Of a stretch of DNA of 30,722 bases, positions 7,940-16,524 are shown piece by piece. The notes under the pieces are model-generated. The model worked only from the letters and a program-made list of their open reading frames with translations. It was not told where the DNA came from and did no database searches. Position 1 is the stretch's first letter. Each line of letters opens with the position of its first letter. Made by a program: the position numbers and the translations under genes. The DNA is taken from NCBI GenBank assembly GCA_049587715.1, contig JBAVEL010000148.1:1-30722 (forward strand), in the 5' to 3' direction. The DNA is from JBAVEL01 sp049587715 (GTDB taxonomy: Bacteria; Bacteroidota; Ignavibacteria; UBA10030; UBA6906).

Positions 7940-10408
7940 ATGGCCACAGTCAGCGAGAAAATCGTACCGGTCGACATTGAAGACGAGATGCGCGGCTCCT
8001 ACATCGATTACTCGATGTCGGTGATCGTATCGCGCGCCCTGCCCGATGTGCGGGACGGGTTGAAGCCGGTTCACCGCCGCGTTCTGTTTGGCATGCAGGA
8101 TCTGGGCCTGCAGCCCGGCCGCCCCTACAAGAAATCCGCCCGCATCGTCGGGGAGGTCCTGGGCAAGTACCATCCGCACGGCGACACGGCCGTGTACGAC
8201 ACGATGGTCCGCCTGGCCCAGGATTTCTCCATGCGGTATCCCCTTGTGGACGGGCAGGGGAACTTCGGGTCCGTGGACGGGGATGCCCCCGCCGCCATGC
8301 GGTACACCGAGGCGCGCCTGTCCAGGGTCGCCGAGGAGATACTGCGGGACCTGGAGAAGGACACCGTGGAGTTCCTTCCCAATTTTGACGACACCCTCCG
8401 CGAACCCTCCGTGCTGCCCTCGCGCGTGCCGAACCTTCTGGTGAACGGCGCCAGCGGGATTGCCGTGGGCATGACCACCAACATTCCGCCGCACAACCTG
8501 GCGGAGGTGGTGGACGGGTGCATTGCCCTGATCAAGGACGAGACGCTGTCCGACGAGAAGCTGATGAAGTACGTGAAGGCCCCGGACTTCCCCACGGGGG
8601 GCATCATCTACGGCTACGACGGCGTGCGGGAGGCCTACACCACGGGGCGCGGGCGCATCACGCTCCGGGCCCGGGCCACCATCGAGACGGGGAAGGCCGA
8701 CCGGCAGAGCATCGTCATTACCGAGATCCCGTACCAGGTGAACAAGGCGGTCCTCATCGAGCGCATCGCGGACCTGGTCAACGAGCGGAAGCTGGAAGAC
8801 ATTGCCGACATCCGGGACGAGTCCGACCGGGACGGGCTGCGGGTGGTGGTGGATCTCCGGAAGGACGCCAATGCCCAGGTGATCCTGAACAACCTGTACC
8901 GCCACACCCAGATGGAGACCACCTTCGGGATCATCATGCTGGCCCTGGTGCAGGGCAGGCCCCAGGTGCTTACGCTGGTCTCCATGATGCGGCTGTTCCT
9001 GGAGCACCGGAACCAGGTGGTGGTCCGGCGGTCCCGCTTCGAGCTGGCGGAGGCCGAGAAGCGGGCGCACCTGCTGGAGGGCTATATCATTGCCCTCGAC
9101 AACATCGACGCCGTCATCAAACTCATCAAGGCCTCCCGCGACGTGGACACGGCCCGCGCCGGACTGATGAAGCGCTTCAAGCTGTCGGAGATCCAGGCGA
9201 GGGCGATCCTGGATATGCGCCTGCAGCGCCTCACCGGCCTGGAGCGACGCAAGATCGAGGAGGAGTACCGCGAGACCATACGGCTCATCGAGCGGCTGAA
9301 GGCGATCCTGAAGAGCAAGCAGCTCCAGATGGAGATCATCCGGGAGGAGTTGCTGGAGGTTCGGAAGAAGTTCGGAGACGAGCGGCGCACCGAGATCGTG
9401 TACAAGGCCTCGGAGTTCAGCATCGAGGACATGATCGCGGAGGAGGACGTCGTGATCACGGTCAGCCATGGCGGGTTCATCAAGCGCTTCCCGGTCAGCG
9501 GGTACCGCCGCCAGTCGCGCGGCGGCCGGGGTTCGACGGGCGCCACCACAAAGGAGGACGACTTCATCGAGCACATGTTCGTCGCCTCCACGCATAACTA
9601 CCTGCTCCTGTTTACGGACCGGGGGCGGGTCTACTGGCTGAAGGTGCATGAGATCCCCGAGGCCGGGCGCATGGCGCGCGGCAAGTCCATCGCCAACCTC
9701 ATTGCGAAGGAACAGGAAGAGTCCATCGCCTCGTACCTCTCCGTCAAGGGGTTCGCGGATCCTCTGTTCGTGGTGATGGTTACCGAGCGGGGGATGATCA
9801 AGAAGACCTCCCTGGAGGAGTTCGGGAACCCGCGCCGCACCGGGATTGTGGCCGTCTCGCTGGACGCGGGGGACCGGGTCATGGACGTAAGGCTCACCGA
9901 CGGCGGGCAGGACATCGTGATCGGCACACGGGACGGGTTGGCCATCCGCTTCCACGAGCGCGAGGTCCGTCCGATGGGCCGGACGGCGGGAGGGGTGCGC
10001 GCCATCCGTCTGGAGAAGAAGGACCGCGTGGTGGGCGCCGTGGTGCTGCGCCGGAAGGGGACCACCATTCTGGTGGCCACCGGGCGGGGATACGGGAAAC
10101 GGAGCGAGACGGGGGAGTACCGGGTGAGCCACCGCGCCGGCAAGGGCATCATCACGGTGAAGACCACGGACAAGACCGGTCCGATGGTGGCGATCAAGGA
10201 GGTGACGGAAACGGACGATGTGGTGATCGTGACCGAGAAGGGAATCATCATCCGCCAGCACGCCTCTGCAATCCGCGTGGCGGGGAGGAACACCCAGGGA
10301 GTGCGGTTGATCCGACTGGAGGAGAAGGATACTGTCTCCGACGTGGCGGCGGCGGTGGCGGAAGAGGAGACCCCGAACGGGAAGCCCCCTTCCGGCGGGG
10401 AATCCTGA
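7940..10408 (+). CDS. gyrA: DNA gyrase subunit A
   Basis: An 822-residue DNA-cleavage subunit of gyrase. With the ATG at 7940 (GGAAGG at 7930-7935) the catalytic tyrosine RYTEARLS is residue 122, as in E. coli, which supports this start. The ATG at 7937 and a GTG at 7907 are less likely. The quinolone-determining region reads HPHGDTAVYDTMVR, with Thr at position 83 and Asp at 87. The C-terminal beta-pinwheel contains a GyrA box, QSRGGRG (about residue 524), which distinguishes GyrA from ParC. It lies 39 bases after gyrB and is the last replication gene of the cluster. Confidence 0.97.
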   Translation: MATVSEKIVPVDIEDEMRGSYIDYSMSVIVSRALPDVRDGLKPVHRRVLFGMQDLGLQPGRPYKKSARIVGEVLGKYHPHGDTAVYDTMVRLAQDFSMRYPLVDGQGNFGSVDGDAPAAMRYTEARLSRVAEEILRDLEKDTVEFLPNFDDTLREPSVLPSRVPNLLVNGASGIAVGMTTNIPPHNLAEVVDGCIALIKDETLSDEKLMKYVKAPDFPTGGIIYGYDGVREAYTTGRGRITLRARATIETGKADRQSIVITEIPYQVNKAVLIERIADLVNERKLEDIADIRDESDRDGLRVVVDLRKDANAQVILNNLYRHTQMETTFGIIMLALVQGRPQVLTLVSMMRLFLEHRNQVVVRRSRFELAEAEKRAHLLEGYIIALDNIDAVIKLIKASRDVDTARAGLMKRFKLSEIQARAILDMRLQRLTGLERRKIEEEYRETIRLIERLKAILKSKQLQMEIIREELLEVRKKFGDERRTEIVYKASEFSIEDMIAEEDVVITVSHGGFIKRFPVSGYRRQSRGGRGSTGATTKEDDFIEHMFVASTHNYLLLFTDRGRVYWLKVHEIPEAGRMARGKSIANLIAKEQEESIASYLSVKGFADPLFVVMVTERGMIKKTSLEEFGNPRRTGIVAVSLDAGDRVMDVRLTDGGQDIVIGTRDGLAIRFHEREVRPMGRTAGGVRAIRLEKKDRVVGAVVLRRKGTTILVATGRGYGKRSETGEYRVSHRAGKGIITVKTTDKTGPMVAIKEVTETDDVVIVTEKGIIIRQHASAIRVAGRNTQGVRLIRLEEKDTVSDVAAAVAEEETPNGKPPSGGES

Positions 10409-10443
10409 GCACCCCGGGTGCCGGAGGCGCCCGGCAGAGGGAA

Positions 10444-10461
10444 CCCCGGCATCTGCCGGGG
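10444..10461 (+). other. GC hairpin after gyrA
   Basis: A perfect 7-bp stem, CCCCGGC / GCCGGGG, with an ATCT loop, 35 bases after the gyrA stop and just before the RRM gene's ribosome binding site. There is no T-tract. It could be a weak attenuator between gyrA and the RRM gene, or a target for that RNA-binding protein. The structure is seen and the role is inferred. Confidence 0.5.
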
Positions 10462-10490
10462 ACCATCACGAACGACGGGGAGGCAAGCGC

Positions 10491-10868
10491 ATGCAGATCT
10501 ACATTGGCAATCTGCCCGACACGTTCACGGACGAGGAGCTGCGTGCCCTGTTCCAGCCCTTCGGCTCCGTGCGTGCCGCCACCGTGGGGCGCGACCGCAA
10601 AACGAAAGCGTCCCAGGGATACGGCTTCGTGGACATGGAGCACAAGGGCGAGGCGCGCAAGGCCGTGGAGGAGCTTCGCGGGAAGCCCCTGGGAGGGAAG
10701 CCCCTCCTGGTGCGCGTCCTGAAGCCCGGCGATGACTTTCACGAGCACGCCCTGGCTCTGCATGGGGGGGGAGCCGCCGGAACGAAACTGGGCGGCGGAA
10801 GGCCTCGCGGGGCGCCCGCACCGCGTGCCGGCGGCGCGGTCCGCCGGAGCGGAAAGCGCGGCACATAG
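10491..10868 (+). CDS. RNA-binding protein with a single RRM domain
   Basis: A 125-residue protein. Residues 1-80 form one RNA-recognition motif with RNP2 IYIGNL (3-8) and RNP1 QGYGFVDM (42-49). Residues 85-125 are a basic Gly/Ala/Arg-rich tail that is probably disordered. Bacterial single-RRM proteins of this type (the cyanobacterial Rbp group and similar) bind single-stranded RNA and are often linked to cold response or mRNA localisation. The role here is unknown. GGGGAGG (10477-10483) sits 7 bases before the ATG. It lies 82 bases after gyrA behind a small hairpin and may be read from the gyrase transcript or separately. Confidence 0.85.
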   Translation: MQIYIGNLPDTFTDEELRALFQPFGSVRAATVGRDRKTKASQGYGFVDMEHKGEARKAVEELRGKPLGGKPLLVRVLKPGDDFHEHALALHGGGAAGTKLGGGRPRGAPAPRAGGAVRRSGKRGT

Positions 10869-10936
10869 TTCCGCCGCTCCGCTGATCCGGCCCGGGAGGC
10901 ACATCTCGGTACGCACCCGTCCAGGAGGACCATCCC

Positions 10937-12649
10937 ATGACCCGTCCGTCCAGAACGCTCGGCCCCGCCCTCTGCCTTCTTCTGGTTGTAATCCCGCCGG
11001 GGGCCGCCTCCGACAGTCTCTCCGCACGCCTCCGTTCCTTCCACCGGGAGGTCCCCCGCGACGCCTACGCCCAGCCGGCGCAGCCCGCGCGGTTCTCTCC
11101 CGGCATCCGTGTCGCCGCCCCGGGCTTCTTCTCCGTTCAGGTGAACGTGGCCGACTCCGGGCGGAACATCCTGGGCGATGCCGCCAACGAGCCCACCATC
11201 GCGGTGGATCCCCGGAACCCCCAGCGCATGTCCATCGGCTGGAGGCAGTTCAACACGGTTGCCAGCAACTTCCGGCAGGCGGGGTACGGGTACACCACCG
11301 ACGGGGGGCAGACCTGGCGATTCCCCGGCGTCATTCAGCCGGGGGTGTTCCGGTCGGATCCCGTGCTGGATGCGGACGGGGAGGGACGGTTCTACTACAA
11401 TAGTCTCACCAGCTCGGGGGGCGATTACCGCTGCGACGTCTTCACGTCGGTGACGGGGGGGGCCGGGTGGGGGCCGGGGGTGGCCGCCCGGGGAGGGGAC
11501 AAGCAGTGGATGGCGGTGGACCGCACCGGAGGACCCGGGGACGGGCACATCTACTCCTTCTGGACCGACACCTGGAGCATCTGTCCCCCCGGCTTCTTCA
11601 CCCGTTCGGTGAACGGGGGGGCGAGTTATGAGGCCTGCACCATCATCCCCGGGGATCCCTTCTGGGGCACTCTGGCGGTGGGGCCGGCGGGGGAACTGTA
11701 CGCCTTCGGGGCGGGGGGCTCCGCCTTCACGCTGGCCCGCTCCTCCACGGCGCGCGACTCCGCCTCCGGGGTGAGCTGGGAGATGTCGGTTCCCGTGAAC
11801 CTGGACGGCCAGGTCGTGGCCTTTGCCGGATCGACGAGCCCCAACCCCGGCGGGCTCCACGGGCAGGCCTGGGTGGCCGTGGACGGGTCCGACGGCCCGT
11901 CCGCCGGATCCGTCTATGTGCTCTGCTCCGTGGAGCGGACATCGGTTCCGGATCCTCTGGATGTGATGTTCGCCCGGAGCACCGACAGGGGCCTCACCTG
12001 GAGCCCGCCCGTGCGGGTGAACGACGATGCCGGCACCTCCGCCTGGCAGTGGTTCGGCACGATGTCGGTCGCCCCCGGCGGCCGGCTGGACGTGGTCTGG
12101 CTGGACACGCGGGACGATCCCGGCACGGTTCTCTCCTCGCTCTACTACGCCTACTCATACAACGGGGGCCGGACCTGGTCCCCCAATATCCGTCTCTCCC
12201 AGGCGTTTGACCCCCACCTGGGCTGGCCCCAGCAGGACAAGATGGGCGACTACTTCCACATGGTCTCGGATGAGGCGGGGGCGCATCTGGCCTGGGCGGC
12301 CACCTTCGGCGGGGAGCAGAACGTCTTCTACGGTCGCATCACGCATCCCTTCGTGGGGGTCGTCCCCGACGGCGCCGGGGCCCCCCCGGCGGAGCCGTTC
12401 CTCGGGAGCTACCCCAACCCCTTCAACGGAATCTCCACCATCCAGTACCGGCTCGCGGAGCCGGGCAGGGTGCGGATTGCCGTCTACGACATGCTGGGGC
12501 GGGAGGTGTCGCTGCTGGCGGACGCCGGAGAGGACGCCTCCCTGCATGCGGTGCGGTGGGATGCCGGCGCCAGGGCCGCCGGCGTCTATTTCTGCCGCCT
12601 TCTCACGGAGAAGGGCGCCCGGACCCTGCGGCTTCTTCTCCTTCCCTGA
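10937..12649 (+). CDS. Secreted Asp-box (sialidase-fold-like) protein with C-terminal sorting domain
   Basis: A 570-residue protein with an N-terminal signal peptide (about 1-24, ALCLLLVVIPPGAAS). The body has four Asp-box-like motifs (S/T-x-D/N-x-G-x-x-W/Y): TTDGGQTW (about 120-127), SVNGGASY (224-231), STDRGLTW (348-355) and SYNGGRTW (407-414). This indicates a six-bladed sialidase-like or BNR-repeat propeller. The last 80 residues (SYPNPFN, YDMLGREV, GVYFCRLL) form an FlgD-Ig/type IX-style sorting domain for export to the cell surface. I see no sialidase active-site arginine triad that I could assign with confidence, so enzymatic activity is unproven. AGGAGG at 10923-10928 supports the start. 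Convergent with the next gene. Confidence 0.85.
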   Translation: MTRPSRTLGPALCLLLVVIPPGAASDSLSARLRSFHREVPRDAYAQPAQPARFSPGIRVAAPGFFSVQVNVADSGRNILGDAANEPTIAVDPRNPQRMSIGWRQFNTVASNFRQAGYGYTTDGGQTWRFPGVIQPGVFRSDPVLDADGEGRFYYNSLTSSGGDYRCDVFTSVTGGAGWGPGVAARGGDKQWMAVDRTGGPGDGHIYSFWTDTWSICPPGFFTRSVNGGASYEACTIIPGDPFWGTLAVGPAGELYAFGAGGSAFTLARSSTARDSASGVSWEMSVPVNLDGQVVAFAGSTSPNPGGLHGQAWVAVDGSDGPSAGSVYVLCSVERTSVPDPLDVMFARSTDRGLTWSPPVRVNDDAGTSAWQWFGTMSVAPGGRLDVVWLDTRDDPGTVLSSLYYAYSYNGGRTWSPNIRLSQAFDPHLGWPQQDKMGDYFHMVSDEAGAHLAWAATFGGEQNVFYGRITHPFVGVVPDGAGAPPAEPFLGSYPNPFNGISTIQYRLAEPGRVRIAVYDMLGREVSLLADAGEDASLHAVRWDAGARAAGVYFCRLLTEKGARTLRLLLLP

Positions 12650-12661
12650 CGGGTTTCGGCC

Positions 12662-13204
12662 CTATTCCCCCTGCACGCTGCCGGCGTGTTCCCCCGCGGC
12701 GGGAAACCGCTCGGGGAGCGGCTCGGGGATTGCCCCGGCCACGAGACGGCGCACCTGCTCCAGGGCCGACGGCGCCGGCGCCCTCTCCGCAAGCCGGTAG
12801 TACGCCAGCCACCCGCACAGATGCCTGAGCCGGGGGCAGTCTGCGTGATGCGCCATGCGGGCGATGGCGTAGTCCCCCCGTTCCGTGCGCAGATCGTGGA
12901 GAGCCAGGGCGGCGACGAGCCGCACGGGTGTCTCCGTTTCCTCCCGCTTCAGGAGCGCCAGAAGGGGGATCACCGTGGAGGTGAAGGAGCGTCCCGGGAA
13001 AAGCTCTTTCAGTTGCCGCAGGGTCTGGGCGGCGGTGAGCTGAAGGCCGGGGGAAGGGGAACCGAGCCCGTATGCGAGACTCGCCTCGGACTGCTGGATG
13101 GTGGCGCGGATGAAGACCGGCCCCCCCGGGGGCGGCTCCTCCGACCGGAGAGGAAGAACGACCAGGAACACCATCCCCGCACACAGGACGGAAGAACGAA
13201 CCAT
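12662..13204 (-). CDS. Secreted protein of unknown function with HEAT-like helical repeats
   Basis: A 180-residue protein with a signal peptide (about 1-21, VLCAGMVFLVVLPLRS). The mature part has amphipathic helix pairs (EASLAYGLGSP...AAQTLRQL, TPVRLVAALALHDL, YAIARMAHHADCPRLRHLCG) that resemble degenerate HEAT/ARM repeats and so probably a protein-binding scaffold in the periplasm. I do not recognise a named family. AGGAGG (13210-13215) sits 5 bases before the ATG. It is divergent from the oxidoreductase gene across 152 bases in which I see no convincing promoter, and it ends 12 bases from the convergent Asp-box gene. Confidence 0.7.
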   Translation of the reverse strand: MVRSSVLCAGMVFLVVLPLRSEEPPPGGPVFIRATIQQSEASLAYGLGSPSPGLQLTAAQTLRQLKELFPGRSFTSTVIPLLALLKREETETPVRLVAALALHDLRTERGDYAIARMAHHADCPRLRHLCGWLAYYRLAERAPAPSALEQVRRLVAGAIPEPLPERFPAAGEHAGSVQGE

Positions 13205-13356
13205 GAGATCCTCCTGCTGCTGTTGGATGGGTGCCAGCGCGTTGTACGCAGCCGGGCATCCGGGGTTGCACCCGGGCGGGGGAACGCGGGCCCATCGGCG
13301 GGTGTTCTCCTGGGGCGGGCATGCGTCCGCACATCCGACACGGGAAGGAGCATCAC

Positions 13357-14010
13357 ATGCAGAAACCGAAAATCGGGATCCTCGGCTCGGGAGCCGTGGC
13401 GCAGGCCCTGGGGACCGGCTTTGCCCGGCACGGTCACCAGGTCATGCTGGGCACGCGGGACGGCGGGAAGCTCGCCCGGTGGCTGGCGGCAACGGGGGAG
13501 GGCGCCCGCGTGGGGAGTTTTGCCGAGGCCGCGGCCTTCGGGGAGATCCTCGTGCTGGCAGTCAAGGGAACGGCCGCGGAAGACGTTCTGCACGCGGCGG
13601 GCCCGGCCCGTCTGGAGGGAAAGACCGTCCTGGACGCCACCAACCCCATTGCCGAGGCGCCCCCCGTCGGCGGGGTGCTGACGTACTTCACCGGTCCCAA
13701 TGAATCCCTGATGGAACGTCTGCAGCACCGGGTCCCCGGGGCGCGCTTCGTGAAGTGCTTCAGCTCCGTCGGAAGCGCCCTGATGGTGGAGCCGCGCTTC
13801 CAGGGGGGCGCGCCCACCATGTTCATCTGCGGGGATCATCCGGATGCCAAATCGGCCGCCCGCATGATCCTGGACGCATTCGGATGGGATGTGGCGGATA
13901 TGGGGGGAGTCGAGGCCGCGCGGGCCATCGAGCCGCTGGCGATGCTGTGGTGCATTCCCGGCTTCCGGGAAAACAGCTGGATGCACGCCTTCCGGCTGCT
14001 GCGGAGCTGA
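13357..14010 (+). CDS. NADP-binding oxidoreductase, F420-reductase (FNO)-like family
   Basis: A 217-residue Rossmann protein. The N-terminus KIGILGSGAVAQALGTGFA is a dinucleotide-binding GxGxxA fold followed by VMLGTRD, the pattern of the NADP oxidoreductase coenzyme-F420-dependent family (PF03807). VLDATNPI and KCFSSVGS also occur in these proteins. Members reduce NADP with F420H2 or act on unknown substrates, and no F420 biosynthesis genes are visible here, so the cofactor partner is unknown. The ATG at 13357 follows AAGGAG (13345-13350) by 6 bases and begins the Rossmann fold; an in-frame upstream start adds 42 unrelated residues and is rejected. It converges on pyrF with a 6-base gap. Confidence 0.8.
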   Translation: MQKPKIGILGSGAVAQALGTGFARHGHQVMLGTRDGGKLARWLAATGEGARVGSFAEAAAFGEILVLAVKGTAAEDVLHAAGPARLEGKTVLDATNPIAEAPPVGGVLTYFTGPNESLMERLQHRVPGARFVKCFSSVGSALMVEPRFQGGAPTMFICGDHPDAKSAARMILDAFGWDVADMGGVEAARAIEPLAMLWCIPGFRENSWMHAFRLLRS

Positions 14011-14016
14011 CGGCCC

Positions 14017-14847
14017 CTATCGGGCCCGGTCCCCACGGGGGGGCAGCAGGCTTCCGATCGTCCGGTGGAGGTCGAGAGCCGCCTCGCGGGCCGCCTCGGC
14101 AAAATCCCTTCCGGCCGACGCGTACAGCACCGAGCGGCCGGCGTTCAGCACCGCCATTCTTCCCTCGGCGTCACAGCCCGAGCGGACGGCCCCGGGGAGG
14201 TCTCCTCCCTGGGCCCCGATGCCGGGGATCAGCAGGGGAGCCCCGGGGGCGAGGGCGCAGGCCCGCGCCAGCGCGGCGGGCTGCGTCGCCCCCACGACAA
14301 AGCCGATGTTTCCCCGCGTGTTCCACTGCACGGCGCGCCGTATGACCTCCTCATACAGGGGGCGTCCGCGAACCCGGAGGTTCTGGAAGTCTCCTGCTCC
14401 CGGATTGGAGGTGGCGGCCAGAAGAAACGCCCCGCGCCGTTCATCCGCCGTGAAGGGCTCCACGGAATCCCTCCCCATGTACGGGTTGACCGTGCAGGCA
14501 TCGAAACCCAGGTCTTTGAACAGGGCGCGGGCATACAGTTCGGATGAGTTCCCGATGTCCCCCCGCTTTCCGTCCCCGATGGTGATCACACGGGAGGGGA
14601 TGGCCGCCAGCGTCTCTTCCAGGGCCCGCCGGCCCCCCGCTCCCATGGCCTCATAGAACGCCAGGTTGAGCTTGTAGGCGCAGACCAGGTCTTCCGTGGC
14701 CTCCACAATGAGGCGGTTGAAGGCCGCCGCCGGATTGCGGCGCCCCCGGAGCCCGGGGGGAAGGAGCCGCTCATCCGGATCCAGCCCGATGCACAGGAGG
14801 CTCCCGCTCCGGTCCTGCGCGTTCCGGAGCCGTTGGGAGAAGTTCAT
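14017..14847 (-). CDS. pyrF: Orotidine 5'-phosphate decarboxylase (type 2)
   Basis: A 276-residue enzyme that converts OMP to UMP, the last step of de novo pyrimidine synthesis. It shows the subfamily-2 pattern: LCIGLDPDERLLP near the start, catalytic GDGKRGDIGNSS (Lys and Asp of the K-x-D-I motif), DACTVNPYMGRDSVEPF, and PGIGAQGGD near the C-terminal phosphate-binding loop. The ATG at 14847 follows GGAGGA and overlaps the upstream stop as ATGA, so it is translationally coupled to the small membrane gene. A 5-bp inverted repeat (14012-14026) brackets its stop codon and may be a weak bidirectional terminator with the convergent oxidoreductase gene. Confidence 0.93.
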   Translation of the reverse strand: MNFSQRLRNAQDRSGSLLCIGLDPDERLLPPGLRGRRNPAAAFNRLIVEATEDLVCAYKLNLAFYEAMGAGGRRALEETLAAIPSRVITIGDGKRGDIGNSSELYARALFKDLGFDACTVNPYMGRDSVEPFTADERRGAFLLAATSNPGAGDFQNLRVRGRPLYEEVIRRAVQWNTRGNIGFVVGATQPAALARACALAPGAPLLIPGIGAQGGDLPGAVRSGCDAEGRMAVLNAGRSVLYASAGRDFAEAAREAALDLHRTIGSLLPPRGDRAR

Positions 14848-15251
14848 GGGTGTTCCTCCCCCGCCGCGGGATGTCCCCGTCGCCGCGCGCAGACTATCAG
14901 GCGGCCGGCCGCCAGACAACCGATGGCGGCAAAGATGAGCCGGATGCGGTTGGCGTTCTCGCAGGCGTGCGAGGCCTCTGCCCCCGTGAGGAGCGCCGGG
15001 TCGGGGCAAAAGAACGAATGCGGGTGGCTGAACCCCGGGGCGTCTGCCGGAGCCCCCGCAAAGGGGGGAAGCAGGTAGAGGCCGGCGGCGAAGACGCCGG
15101 CGATCCAGGCCGCCTCGATATCGCTGAATCCCACTGCGTCGGTCGGGTACAACGTCACGGCGATGAACATGCCGTAGAAGGCGGCCATCTCGAAGAGCTC
15201 CGCCGCGTTGGCACTCCGGAATGCGCGCGGAAAACGCCAGGCGCCCGACAC
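14844..15251 (-). CDS. Small membrane protein, probable truncated MFS/POT-like transporter
   Basis: A 135-residue protein with a GTG start, AAGGGAG 7 bases upstream. Residues about 12-66 (NAAELFEMAAFYGMFIAVTL, then GFSDIEAAWIAGVFAAGLYL and LPPFAGA) resemble the first two membrane helices of POT/MFS transporters. The expected downstream LADRFG-type loop and ten further helices are missing. Instead a Pro/His-rich loop with two cysteines (CPDP, HACEN) leads to one more membrane helix (RLIFAAIGCLAAGRLIVCA). It begins 13 bases after the NDH-2 gene and overlaps pyrF by 4 bases, so it is embedded in a tight operon. Either a decayed transporter whose reading frame was kept, or a genuine three-helix protein. 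Confidence 0.55.
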   Translation of the reverse strand: MSGAWRFPRAFRSANAAELFEMAAFYGMFIAVTLYPTDAVGFSDIEAAWIAGVFAAGLYLLPPFAGAPADAPGFSHPHSFFCPDPALLTGAEASHACENANRIRLIFAAIGCLAAGRLIVCARRRGHPAAGEEHP

Positions 15252-15264
15252 CGCTGTGCTCCCT

Positions 15265-16518
15265 TCAGAACTGGCTGATGTCCCGGCCGAAGATCCGGGT
15301 CTTGATCCAGTCCAGCAGGACCGAGACTTTGTTCTTCATGCTGACGATCCGGGTGAGGTAGGCCGACCGCCAGAGGATCCACGTCATCCACCCCGATCCC
15401 CTGAACTGCTCCAGGTCCGCCAGGGCCCGATGTCCTCCCACATAGGCCAGCATCCCGAACGGGCGGTAGACGAACGGCCGCGCCCTGCGCCCGTCGAAAC
15501 GGGCACAGAGCTCCCGCGCCAGGTAGCGTCCCTGTTGCTGGGCTGCCTGGGCGGTGGCGGGAACAACCGCGCCCATCACCGCGCTGCAGTCCCCGAGGGC
15601 GTAGATCTCGCCGCCTCCGTGCACACGCAGGAAGGGATCGGTCAGGATCCTCCCTCCCCCATCCAGCAGGAGGTCCGTTCCGGCGACGAAGCCGGTGGGG
15701 CCGTTGCCCGTGGACCAGAGCAGAAGGCCGTAGGGGAGCGCGGAGCCGTCCTTCAGGTGCACGGTCCGCTCCTCCACCCGCACCACGGGTGACTCCGTCA
15801 GGAGGGTGATGCGCTGGCGGCGGAAGAGCTCCGTGGCGTAGCGGCGCAACTTCTCATCGAACCCCCCCAGGATCTCCTTGGCCGCCTCCACGAGGGTGAT
15901 CTGCGCCTCGGGCACCAGACGCCTGTAGGAACGGGAGAGGTCCTCCACCAGGAAGTCGTTCAGCTCGGCTGCGAACTCCACCCCCGTGGGTCCTCCCCCG
16001 CAGACCACGAAGTGGAGCAGCCGGCGCCGCTGTGCCGCCTCGGTGCCGGGCAGGTTGGCTGTTTCAAAACACCCGATGATGCGGCTCCGCAGTGCGCGGG
16101 CGTCCTGCAGCTCCTTCAGGAAACAGGCGTGCTCGGCCACCCCCGGGACGCCGAAGGTATTGCTGAGGGCGCCCACGGCGATCACCAGGATGTCGTACGG
16201 GACGGAAAAAGTCGTTCCCCCCGCCGCGCTCCGGCAGCGGACCAGACGGCGGCCGCGGTCCAGCCCCTCGGCCCACGCGTGGTAGAACTCCAGATCCTGC
16301 CGGGCGTGGCGGATCGGCTCGATGATGCTGCGGAACTCGATGGTGCCGACGGTGGTGCCGGGCAGGAGGGGGGTGAAGAGAAAATGGTTCCGGGGGCTGA
16401 CCACCGTGACGGCGAAGCCCTCCGGGAGGCTCTTGATGAGGGTGAAGGCGCCGAAGCCGGTCCCCAGGACCGCGAGGCGCGGGGCTCTTCCCGCCTCGGG
16501 AGCCGTGGAGACCGTCAT
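15265..16518 (-). CDS. ndh: Type II NADH:quinone oxidoreductase (NDH-2)-like FAD protein
   Basis: A 417-residue flavoprotein that would pass electrons from NADH to the quinone pool without pumping protons. It shows an FAD Rossmann motif, GTGFGAF (19-25), the NDH-2 stretch PRNHFLFTPLLPG, ILVIAVGALSNTFGVPG, a second NADH-binding motif FVVCGGGPTGVEFAAEL (about 170-186), the FAD/quinone motif YALGDC followed by AQAAQQQGRYLA (about 325-336), and a C-terminal membrane-associating region. The AQxAxQ motif supports quinone reductase over other pyridine-nucleotide flavoproteins. It starts 6 bases after the TPR gene's stop without a clear Shine-Dalgarno, implying coupling. Confidence 0.88.
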   Translation of the reverse strand: MTVSTAPEAGRAPRLAVLGTGFGAFTLIKSLPEGFAVTVVSPRNHFLFTPLLPGTTVGTIEFRSIIEPIRHARQDLEFYHAWAEGLDRGRRLVRCRSAAGGTTFSVPYDILVIAVGALSNTFGVPGVAEHACFLKELQDARALRSRIIGCFETANLPGTEAAQRRRLLHFVVCGGGPTGVEFAAELNDFLVEDLSRSYRRLVPEAQITLVEAAKEILGGFDEKLRRYATELFRRQRITLLTESPVVRVEERTVHLKDGSALPYGLLLWSTGNGPTGFVAGTDLLLDGGGRILTDPFLRVHGGGEIYALGDCSAVMGAVVPATAQAAQQQGRYLARELCARFDGRRARPFVYRPFGMLAYVGGHRALADLEQFRGSGWMTWILWRSAYLTRIVSMKNKVSVLLDWIKTRIFGRDISQF

Positions 16519-16524
16519 GCGGGC

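Noticed and set aside
5393..10261. A 1622-codon open frame on the minus strand across gyrB and gyrA
   Set aside because: It is antisense to two unmistakable genes, has low-complexity Leu/His/Gly/Pro-rich translation, no known domain, and arises from strong GC third-position bias.
11120..12180. The Asp-box protein as an active sialidase
   Set aside because: Asp-boxes are clear, but I could not assign the arginine triad or catalytic Tyr/Glu/Asp, and such propellers are common in non-enzymatic surface proteins.
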